A stretch of 64,000 nt of DNA, from the NCBI GenBank assembly GCA_030285985.1, contig CP127384.1, positions 744,001-808,000 on the forward strand, read 5' to 3'. The notes beneath the pieces were generated by a model. It was not told the DNA's origin, did no database searches, and saw nothing but the letters and a program-made list of their open reading frames with translations. The stretch comes from Aquidulcibacter paucihalophilus (GTDB taxonomy: Bacteria; Pseudomonadota; Alphaproteobacteria; Caulobacterales; Caulobacteraceae). The position numbers and the translations under genes are program-made. This document shows positions 18,790 to 26,021 of this stretch, piece by piece. Position 1 is the first letter of the stretch. Every line of letters starts with the position of its first letter.

Positions 18790-18921
18790 ATGGAAGAACT
18801 GCACCACACCCATAAGGAAACCCCATGGGGATGGGCTGAGGTCCTGAAGGACTGGCGGCGTAGCCGGACGCGGCAGCGTCTGCGGACACCGCCGCGCACG
18901 GTGGCACCCCGCAGCCGCTGA
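18790..18921 (+). CDS. Small basic protein, tandem copy B (43 aa)
   Basis: The ATG at 18790 has GGAGG seven bases upstream. The product starts MEELHHTHKETPWGWAEVLK and continues with DWRRSRTRQRLRTPPRTVAP. It shares with copy A the N-terminal ME-x-[ML]-H-x-x-H-[RK]-E pattern, a following Trp and a basic C-terminal half. It lies 33 bp downstream of copy A on the same strand, so both probably share the transcript driven from the LysR divergent promoter. Function is unknown; the WAEVLKDWRRSRTRQRL segment loosely resembles the amphipathic helix of DUF1127 proteins. Confidence 0.55.
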   Translation: MEELHHTHKETPWGWAEVLKDWRRSRTRQRLRTPPRTVAPRSR

Positions 18922-18996
18922 CGGCTGCCTGAATCCGGTCCGTCGCAGGAGACCACCCTTCCCCCGCCCGTGACCGTCGGCCCCCCCGGGTCGTGG

Positions 18997-19032
18997 CCCG
19001 AACCTCGGAGCCTCCTGCTCCCGGGGTTCGGG
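18997..19032. terminator. Hairpin after the small-ORF pair
   Basis: CCCGAACC at 18997-19004 pairs with GGTTCGGG at 19025-19032, with further pairing inside. There is no T tract, so it may be a stabilising or factor-dependent 3' structure, not a classical terminator. It separates the small ORFs from DUF885 paralogue 3. Confidence 0.45.
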
Positions 19033-19117
19033 TCGAGCCGTGTCCGGGCCCTCCGCAGCGGCTTGTCAGGTCGGGCCCCCCGCGCGAGTGTGCGGGCCTC
19101 GATCCCGGGGAACAGAC

Positions 19118-20962
19118 ATGCTCAGCCGCCGCCGCCTTCTGACTTCCGCCGCCGGCGGACTAGGCCTCCTTGCGCTCCCCGCCCTTGCCAGGGCCGGAGT
19201 CCTTCCGGGACAGGACGATGTCCGCTCCCGGGCGCGCACCCTGTACGACCTCATGTTCGAGGGGGTTCTGGAAGCCTCCCCCATGGGAGCCACAAGCCTG
19301 GGGCTGGATACCGCCGAGCACGCGGGGCTCAAGGCCAGGCTCGACAGCCGGAGCTATGCCGACCGTCTGAACATCTTCAAGCCGATGGTCGAGGCGCGTC
19401 CCGCGCTGGCGGCCATCAATGCCTCCGGCCTGACCGGCCGTGACCGGTCCGACTACGACAGCGTGGTCTGGATGGCTGACCGATCGGCTGAGATCGCCGC
19501 CTTCCCGTTCGGGGGCGTGGACAGCTACGGCTACCCCTGTCCCTATGTGGTCAGCCAGTTGACCGGCCTGTACCAGGCGGTCCCCGACTTCCTCGACAGT
19601 CAGCATTCCGTGGCCACGGCGGCCGACGCCGAGGCCTATCTCTCGCGGCTCGAGAGCTTCGCCGAGGGGATGAACCACGAGACCGACCGTGCGGCCAGGG
19701 ACGCGGCGGACCACGGCGTGATCCCGCCCGACTTTGTGCTCAACAAGGCCCTGACCCAGCTTCGCGCCCTGCGCCGCGACACGGGCGAGAGTGCCGGCCT
19801 CGTCCGGTCCCTGGTCCGCAAGACGACGGAGGCCGGGATCGCCGGAGACTGGGCGCGCCGCGCGACGGCGCTCGTCGACGGCCCGGTCGCCGCCGCCCTC
19901 GATCGTCAGATCGCGCAGCTGGAGCGCCAGCTCCCGAATGCGGCGCATGACGCGGGCATCGGTGCCCGTCCGCACGGCGAGGCGTATTACAACCTCTGCC
20001 TCCGGTTCCAGACCTCGACGGGCCTGACCCCGGCCGAGGCGCATCAGGTGGGACTGGAACAGGTTGCCCGGATCCAGGCCCTGGCCGATCCGCTGCTGCG
20101 CCAGCGCGGCTATACCGAGGGCTCGGTCGGGGCGCGGCTGACCGCCTTCGGCCGGGAGCCGGAGTATCTCTATGCGAACACCGATGATGGCCGGGCCGCG
20201 CTGCTGGCCGATCTCAATCGTCAGGTTGCGGCGATCGAGGCGCGTCTGCCGCAGATGTTCGACCGCCTGCCGCGGGCGCGGGTCGAGGTGCGCCGGGTGC
20301 CGCCGTCCATCGAGCTGGGCGCGCCGCGCGGCTACGCCCAGGGGCCGTCGCTGGATGGCTCGCGGCCGGGCGCCTACTACATCAATCTCGTCGACACGCA
20401 GATCTGGCCGCGCTGGGCGCTGCCGACGCTGACCTATCACGAGAGCCTGCCGGGCCATCACCTTCAGGGCGCGCTGGCGCTGGAGGCGACGGATACGCCG
20501 CTGCTGCTCAAGTCGATGGGCTTCAACGCCTATGGCGAGGGCTGGGGCCTGTATGCCGAGCAGCTGGCCGACGAGCTGGGCATGTATGACGACTTCCCGG
20601 AAGGACGGTTGGGTTACCACCAGTCGTTCCTGTACCGGGCCGCACGGATCGTCATCGACACGGGCATCCACGCCATGGGCTGGAGCCGTGAACAGGCCAT
20701 CCGCTACATGATCGAGACGGTCGGCCTGGCGCCGACAGCCGCCGAGAGCGAGATCGAACGCTACTGCGTCTGGCCGGGGCAGGCCTGCGGCTACAAGATC
20801 GGCCACACCGAGATTGACCGCCTCCGAACCGTTGCCCGCGAGCGCACCGGCGACCGGTTCGACATCAAGAGCTTCCACGCGGCGGTGCTCGACGGCGGGG
20901 CCATGCCGCTGGAGGTACTCGGCCGGGTCGTTGATCAGTGGGCGGCGGCGCGACTGGCCTGA
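19118..20962 (+). CDS. Exported DUF885 metallopeptidase-like protein, paralogue 3
   Basis: The 614-residue protein begins MLSRRRLLTSAAGGLGLLAL, a twin-arginine signal ending near LARAG. The family signature TYHESLPGHHLQ puts candidate metal ligands at H441/E442 and H447/H448, with EGWGLYAEQLADELG downstream. The GGGGA before the ATG at 19118 supports this start over an open frame from 19040. It is separated from paralogues 1 and 2 by the LysR gene and the two small ORFs, so the cluster may have formed by duplication followed by insertion, or be co-regulated by the LysR protein. Confidence 0.85.
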   Translation: MLSRRRLLTSAAGGLGLLALPALARAGVLPGQDDVRSRARTLYDLMFEGVLEASPMGATSLGLDTAEHAGLKARLDSRSYADRLNIFKPMVEARPALAAINASGLTGRDRSDYDSVVWMADRSAEIAAFPFGGVDSYGYPCPYVVSQLTGLYQAVPDFLDSQHSVATAADAEAYLSRLESFAEGMNHETDRAARDAADHGVIPPDFVLNKALTQLRALRRDTGESAGLVRSLVRKTTEAGIAGDWARRATALVDGPVAAALDRQIAQLERQLPNAAHDAGIGARPHGEAYYNLCLRFQTSTGLTPAEAHQVGLEQVARIQALADPLLRQRGYTEGSVGARLTAFGREPEYLYANTDDGRAALLADLNRQVAAIEARLPQMFDRLPRARVEVRRVPPSIELGAPRGYAQGPSLDGSRPGAYYINLVDTQIWPRWALPTLTYHESLPGHHLQGALALEATDTPLLLKSMGFNAYGEGWGLYAEQLADELGMYDDFPEGRLGYHQSFLYRAARIVIDTGIHAMGWSREQAIRYMIETVGLAPTAAESEIERYCVWPGQACGYKIGHTEIDRLRTVARERTGDRFDIKSFHAAVLDGGAMPLEVLGRVVDQWAAARLA

Positions 20963-21033
20963 CCCCGTCGGCTCTGGCGACGGATGGGCCGGCCTCCGGT
21001 CGTTTGATCCCTGAAGCGGTGATGGAGCGGGCC

Positions 21034-22041
21034 ATGCAGATCGACAGGCGCAGCGTTCTGGCAGGAGCGGCGGCGCTGGTCGCCGCACCGGCGAGCGGCC
21101 GGGCCCAATCTCCTGACTATAGCGCGGCGGCGGCCTACTCCGCCGGGCGACGCGGGGTCTCCTTGCTGGTGATGCAGGGTGGTCGGGTTCTGTTCGAGGA
21201 CTATCCCCGGTCCAGCGCCGGCGCGACTCATGAACTGGCCAGCGGGACCAAGAGTTTCTGCGGAATCCTGGCCGCTGCCATGGTGCAGGACGGTCTTCTG
21301 TCCCTCGACGAACCCTGTGCGGACACCCTCGGCGAATGGCGTTAAGACCCGGTCAGGCGAGGGGCGACCATCCGGACCCTGTTGAGCCTGTCGTCCGGCG
21401 TCGGCGGAGTTTCGATCGGACGGCCGGGGACCTATGCCGCCTCGGTCGCCCAGCCCTTCGCCGGCGCACCCGGTGTCTTCCGCTACGGGCCCGCGCCCTT
21501 TCAGGTGTTCGGCGAGATCGTGCGCCGGAAGCTCTCGGCGTCGGGGCGGCCCGACGACGTCCTGACCTTTATGGAGGAGCGGCTGCTGGGTCCCGCCGGC
21601 GTGTCCCACGGGCCCTGGCGGCGGCAGGCCGGTCAACCCAACATGCCGTCGGGCGCGCAGTTCGACGCCCGCAACTGGGCCCGCTTCGGGGCCTTTGTGC
21701 AGGGGAGATGTCGGGTCAACGGTCAGGCGATTGTGGACCCGGCGGCGCTGGCCGACTGCTTCCGCCCGACCCCCGCCAATCCCGGCTACGGCCTGACCTG
21801 GTGGTTGCTGCGTCCGGGTCTGGTCCCGCCGAGCCCCCGTTCGCCCATCGATTCCTCGGTCTCCGCCCTCGCGGGCCTGCCGACGGTGAATATGGCGGCC
21901 GGCGCGGGCGATCAGCGCCTGTACCTGATCCCGGATCGTGATCTGGTCATCGTGCGTCAGGCGGACGGCATTCTCGCGAGGCTGGCCGGCGGCGGCACGG
22001 ACTGGTCGGATGCGGCCTTCCTGCGGCTGGTGCTCAGCTGA
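21034..22041 (+). pseudogene. Beta-lactamase-family serine hydrolase interrupted by an in-frame TAA
   Basis: From the ATG at 21034 (GGAG six bases before) the frame gives a twin-arginine-like signal (IDRRSVLAGAAALVAA) and the catalytic SxxK box in ELASGTKSF, then stops at TAA 21343-21345 after LGEWR. The same frame continues at once with DPVRRGATIRTLLSLSSGVG and runs to 22041, matching the expected order of a class C/esterase-type serine hydrolase. No frame change is needed, so this is a single nonsense substitution, a sequencing error or readthrough. A functional remnant is unlikely because the catalytic domain is split. Confidence 0.82.
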
Positions 22042-22942
22042 CGGTCCAGCCGTCCGCCTCGCGCAGGGCGTTGTGGATGGCGGTGGCCGCCACCGCCGCC
22101 TCCGCCGAGGCCACGGCGATCTGGTTCAGGCCGCGCACGACGTCGCCGGCGGCATAGAGACCCTTCACGCTTGTGGCCTGTTGCGGATCCACGAACAGCC
22201 GGCCGTCCTCGCCAATCCGGGCGTCCAGCGCCCGCGCCAGCGTCGCGTTGGCCGAGGTCCCGAGGGCCGAATAGACCAGATCGAACGTTCGGGAGACGCC
22301 GCCCCAGCCGAGCGCCGTCACCCGGTCACCTTCCAGCTGGACGTTGTCGATCGGCGCGCGGATCAGCTCGATCCCCAACCGCGCCAGCTCGTCCTGTCTG
22401 GTCAGGGTTTCCGGCGAACCGGTGTGGATCAGGGTGACGCGATCGGAATAGGTGCGCAGGAAGGCGGCTTCGCGGACGCCCTTGTCGTCGTCGCCGATCA
22501 CCGCCACCGCCTTGTCGATCGCTTCAAAGCCGTCGCAGATCGGACAGATGCGGACCAGCGACCGCTCAATCGCCCGTTCGACGCCCGGCAGGTCGGGATG
22601 ATGGTCGATGACGCCCGTGGCCAGCAGGACGGCCCGTACCTTGACCTCACGGCCGTTGAGCCGGGCGATGAAGCCGTCGCCGTCGTGCGTCAGGCGCTCG
22701 ACGCGCCCAGCCTCGATGACCGCGCCGTACTCCGTCGCCTGATCCGTCATCCGCTTCAGGATGGCTTCGCCGGTGATCCCCTGTGGAAAGCCGGGCATGT
22801 TGTGGCTCACCGGGATCCAGCAGGCGCGTGGCGCGCCACCATTGGCCACCAGCACCCGCCGCCGGAACCGGGCCAGATAGGTCGCCGCTGTCAGGCCTGC
22901 CGGCCCCGCGCCGACGATCAGGACTTCGGGATCGTCGCTCAT
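22034..22942 (-). CDS. Thioredoxin reductase-like FAD/NAD(P) oxidoreductase
   Basis: This 302-residue flavoprotein has an FAD-binding VLIVGAGPAGLTAATYL motif at the start, a redox-type CxxC in RICPICDGFE in the position of the thioredoxin reductase active site, and the FAD-closing motif GLYAAGDVVRGLNQIA. The second Rossmann motif reads VIGDDDKGV and not a clean GxGxxA, so NADPH binding may be altered. The ATG at 22942 starts directly before the FAD motif. It overlaps the 3' end of the convergent broken hydrolase by 8 bp. The electron partner is unknown. Confidence 0.82.
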   Translation of the reverse strand: MSDDPEVLIVGAGPAGLTAATYLARFRRRVLVANGGAPRACWIPVSHNMPGFPQGITGEAILKRMTDQATEYGAVIEAGRVERLTHDGDGFIARLNGREVKVRAVLLATGVIDHHPDLPGVERAIERSLVRICPICDGFEAIDKAVAVIGDDDKGVREAAFLRTYSDRVTLIHTGSPETLTRQDELARLGIELIRAPIDNVQLEGDRVTALGWGGVSRTFDLVYSALGTSANATLARALDARIGEDGRLFVDPQQATSVKGLYAAGDVVRGLNQIAVASAEAAVAATAIHNALREADGWTVS

Positions 22943-22978
22943 CGGTGCCAAGGTCACTTCCCGTCCAGGCGGAGGCAA

Positions 22979-23143
22979 TCAGTCAGGGCCGGTCGCGGGC
23001 GTTCGCGCCCTTTTCGCGGTCTCCGCATCGTCCAGCACCCGCCGCATGAGCGCCGCGTCGATCAGCACCGGCGCTTCGCAAAAGGCGAGGATCCAGCGCT
23101 GAACCAGCTTGCTCGTTTCACTATCCAAAAGAGATGTCCCCAC
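22979..23143 (-). CDS. Possible small protein upstream of the oxidoreductase (54 aa)
   Basis: A GTG-started frame at 23143 encodes 54 residues containing [20 protein letters not shown] and [16 protein letters not shown], a helical, charged composition that looks protein-like, not antisense. It ends 36 bp before the oxidoreductase gene on the same strand. The ribosome site is poor and no family is recognised. It lies in the icd upstream region on the opposite strand, so it could also be chance. Confidence 0.35.
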   Translation of the reverse strand: MGTSLLDSETSKLVQRWILAFCEAPVLIDAALMRRVLDDAETAKRARTPATGPD

Positions 23144-23312
23144 ACATGGTTCCGGACACTCGAACAGCCCTGTGGCCGGTCGGTTCACCTTCACCTTGGG
23201 CGACTTTTTCGGGGCAGGGTTAACCTGCACGCCGCCGCCCTTTGCACCGGCCCCCATGCCCCGCTATACCGCCCGCCACATTCCCCATTCCCAAGCAGAG
23301 GCGCGAACCCGC

Positions 23313-24530
23313 ATGACCAGGATCAAGGTCGCCAATCCCATCGTGGACATCGACGGCGACGAGATGACCCGCATCATCTGGCAGTGGATCAAGGACAAGC
23401 TGGTCCACCCCTTCCTGGACGTCGAACTCGACTACTATGACCTGTCGATGGAGAACCGCGACGCCACCGACGACAAGGTCACGGTGGATGCGGCCCATGC
23501 CATCCAGAAGCATGGCGTCGGCGTCAAATGCGCCACCATCACCCCCGACGAGGCCCGCGTGGCCGAGTTCGGCCTGAAGAAGATGTGGAAGTCGCCGAAC
23601 GGCACGATCCGCAACATCCTCGGCGGCGTGGTCTTCCGCGAGCCGATCATCTGCTCGAACGTGCCGCGTCTGGTGCCGGGCTGGACCCAGCCCATCGTCG
23701 TCGGCCGTCACGCCTTCGGCGACCAGTACAAGGCCACCGACTTCCTCGTCCCCGGCCCCGGCAAGCTGATGATAACCTTCACCGGCGACGACGGTCAGGT
23801 CATCGAGCACGAGGTGTTCCAGTTCCCGTCGGCCGGTGTGGCCATGGGGATGTACAACCTCGATGACTCGATCACCGAGTTCGCCCGCGCCAGCTTCGCC
23901 TTCGGTCTGGGCCGCAATTTCCCGGTCTATCTGTCGACCAAGAACACCATCCTGAAAGCCTATGACGGCCGCTTCAAGGACATCTTCCAGGACGTCTTCG
24001 ACAAGGAATTCGCCGACCAGTTCAAGGCGGCGGGCCTGACCTATGAGCACCGTCTGATCGACGACATGGTGGCCGCGGCGATCAAGTGGTCGGGCGGTTT
24101 CGTCTGGGCGTGCAAGAACTACGACGGCGACGTCCAGTCCGACGTGGTGGCGCAGGGCTTCGGCTCGCTGGGCCTGATGACCTCCGTGCTGATGACCCCG
24201 GACGGCAAGATCCTCGAGTCGGAAGCCGCCCACGGCACGGTCACCCGCCACTACCGTCAGCACCAGAAGGGCGAGGCGACCTCGACCAACTCCATCGCCT
24301 CGATCTACGCCTGGACGCGCGGCTTCTCGCACCGCGCCAAGCTGGACGGTAACGCCGAGCTGGCGACCTTCGCCGAGACCCTGGAACGGGTCGTCGTCGA
24401 TACCGTCGAGGCCGGCTTCATGACCAAGGACCTGGCGCTCCTGGTCGGCGACCAGCAGGGCTGGCTGACCACCGAGGGCTTCCTCGACAAGGTCGCCGAG
24501 AACCTGACCGTCGCGATGGGCAAGTCGTAG
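23313..24530 (+). CDS. icd: NADP-dependent isocitrate dehydrogenase
   Basis: The 405-residue protein starts [20 protein letters not shown] and contains the substrate-binding [12 protein letters not shown], the metal-binding and catalytic [15 protein letters not shown] and the NADP region [10 protein letters not shown]. The size and motifs match the homodimeric eukaryote-like form common in alphaproteobacteria, not the E. coli type. It oxidises isocitrate to 2-oxoglutarate in the TCA cycle, branching against the glyoxylate route whose malate synthase lies at the right end of the window. The ATG at 23313 was chosen because conserved sequence begins there. Confidence 0.95.
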   Translation: MTRIKVANPIVDIDGDEMTRIIWQWIKDKLVHPFLDVELDYYDLSMENRDATDDKVTVDAAHAIQKHGVGVKCATITPDEARVAEFGLKKMWKSPNGTIRNILGGVVFREPIICSNVPRLVPGWTQPIVVGRHAFGDQYKATDFLVPGPGKLMITFTGDDGQVIEHEVFQFPSAGVAMGMYNLDDSITEFARASFAFGLGRNFPVYLSTKNTILKAYDGRFKDIFQDVFDKEFADQFKAAGLTYEHRLIDDMVAAAIKWSGGFVWACKNYDGDVQSDVVAQGFGSLGLMTSVLMTPDGKILESEAAHGTVTRHYRQHQKGEATSTNSIASIYAWTRGFSHRAKLDGNAELATFAETLERVVVDTVEAGFMTKDLALLVGDQQGWLTTEGFLDKVAENLTVAMGKS

Positions 24531-24610
24531 GCGCTACCGCTCGCCCCGCGGCAAACAGGACCGCGTCGGGTCGGGAAGGCGGAGCCTTCTGACCGCGGCC
24601 CCTAAAAGTG

Positions 24611-24647
24611 AGGCCCGCCGGATTCGCGTCCGGCGGGCCTTTCATTT
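24611..24647 (+). terminator. Rho-independent terminator after icd
   Basis: A perfect 12-bp stem (24611-24622 with 24629-24640) with loop TTCGCG is followed by TTCATTT. It lies 80 bp after the icd stop. It also makes a TTG at 24646 an implausible start for the next gene. Confidence 0.9.
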
Positions 24648-24699
24648 GAGCCTGTCGCGCGTTCGTGCATTGATGTTCTGTCACGAGGGAAAGACGGTC

Positions 24700-25383
24700 T
24701 TGAACGCGCCATCCGACGACCCCCATCAGCCGGTCTGGGCCCGGAACCAGAAGCGTCGACGCGACGGCGGGGGGCTGCTCGGCAGGCTGCTCGGCTTCAT
24801 CGTCCTGACGTCGGCCCTCATCTTCTTCGCCGCGCCCGCGGTCGCCTTCTTCGGCATCCGTTCGGCGGCCGAGGCCAGCGACGTCGCCAGTCTGACGCAG
24901 CTGATCGACTACCCCGCCGTGCGCCAGTCCCTGAGGCCCCAGCTTGACGGCAATCCGGCGGCGTCCGCCCCCGCGCCGACGTTCATGGAAGACCCCATCG
25001 GTGCCGTTCGACGCCAGATCGAACAGGCGACGGCGCCGCGCACCCCGGATGTCGACGCCTATCTGACCCCCGCCGCCCTCGCGGCCCTGACCCGGGGTGA
25101 GGGACGCTACGCCTCGCAGCATGTCGACGGCGGCCTGCCGTCGCCTGACAATACCAACACCGTTGGTCCGATACCGAAGCCGGTCTACTGGAGCATCAAC
25201 CGGGCCCGGATGAGCGTCGCCGACGAGGGCGGGTCCGAAACGGTGTTCACCTTCGAACGCAAGGGGCCGTTCGAGTGGAAGCTGGTCCATGTTGGCCTGC
25301 CCGACGGTGTCGCGCCGGTGCCGGCACCTGTGACAGCGCCGCCGGTTCCGATGGTCGGCAAGAGCGGAGCGCGAGGCGGCTGA
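24700..25383 (+). CDS. DUF2939 membrane-anchored protein, copy 1
   Basis: One hydrophobic helix (GFIVLTSALIFFAAPAVAFF) near the N-terminus follows a basic cytoplasmic stretch (ARNQKRRRDG). The external part starts with the DUF2939 core SAAEASDVASLTQLIDYPAV, and the C-terminus has ETVFTFERKGPFEWKLVHVG. Function is unknown. Start choice is uncertain: TTG at 24700 has GAGGGAAAG upstream, while an ATG at 24673 has no ribosome site. A second DUF2939 gene follows 77 bp downstream. Confidence 0.7.
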   Translation: MNAPSDDPHQPVWARNQKRRRDGGGLLGRLLGFIVLTSALIFFAAPAVAFFGIRSAAEASDVASLTQLIDYPAVRQSLRPQLDGNPAASAPAPTFMEDPIGAVRRQIEQATAPRTPDVDAYLTPAALAALTRGEGRYASQHVDGGLPSPDNTNTVGPIPKPVYWSINRARMSVADEGGSETVFTFERKGPFEWKLVHVGLPDGVAPVPAPVTAPPVPMVGKSGARGG

Positions 25384-25460
25384 CGGTGGCCCCCCTTGGC
25401 GGCCCTCCGCGACTCGGGCAACCGTAGCGGCAAGGAGGCGTTACGACGCCAGAGGGTTGC

Positions 25461-26021
25461 ATGAAGAAGTCACTGATTGTCGGCGTCGCCGCCGGGGCGC
25501 TGGTCCTGTTCGGAATCGCCTGGGCCGCTTCGCCTGTGCTTGCGGCACAGGCCCTGATCCGGGCGGCCAAGGCCGGCGATGAAGCGAAGATCGAGAAGCT
25601 GGTCGACTTCCCGTCGCTGCGGGAAAGCCTGAAGGCCGAGCTCAATGCCGAACTGATGGCACGGATGAGCCGCGACCCGCGCGTGGCCGACAGCGGCCTT
25701 GGCGGTCTCGGCATGATGCTGGCGCCGATGATCCTGTCCGGGGCGGTCGATGCGGTGGTCACGCCGCAGGTGGTCGCCCACATGGTCACCACGGCCGAGG
25801 CCCCCGATCCCACGCGCCGCCCCGCGCCCGAACCGGCCGGGGACGAGGCCGATGGCAACGACATCCATCAGGCCTGGGGCTATCGCAGCCTTGACGAATT
25901 CGCCGTCACCCTGACCGACCGGGACCAGCCGGACGACCACCTGGCCCTGATCCTTGAGCGCCGCGGCCTGTTCGACTGGAAGCTGGCGGCGGTGGACCTG
26001 CAGACGGGCCCGGCCGCCTAG
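25461..26021 (+). CDS. DUF2939 exported protein, copy 2
   Basis: The 186-residue protein begins MKKSLIVGVAAGALVLFGIA, a signal peptide or anchor, and repeats the DUF2939 core: AQALIRAAKAGDEAKIEKLV and DFPSLRESLKAEL. It ends with LILERRGLFDWKLAAVDL, parallel to the end of copy 1, so the two are diverged tandem paralogues. DUF2939 has no established role. Its last four bases overlap the convergent alaS gene. Confidence 0.8.
   Translation: MKKSLIVGVAAGALVLFGIAWAASPVLAAQALIRAAKAGDEAKIEKLVDFPSLRESLKAELNAELMARMSRDPRVADSGLGGLGMMLAPMILSGAVDAVVTPQVVAHMVTTAEAPDPTRRPAPEPAGDEADGNDIHQAWGYRSLDEFAVTLTDRDQPDDHLALILERRGLFDWKLAAVDLQTGPAA

Noticed and set aside
19160..21088. 642-codon open frame on the minus strand
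   Set aside because: It is antisense to DUF885 paralogue 3 and has low-complexity Arg/Gly/His-rich text with no motifs.
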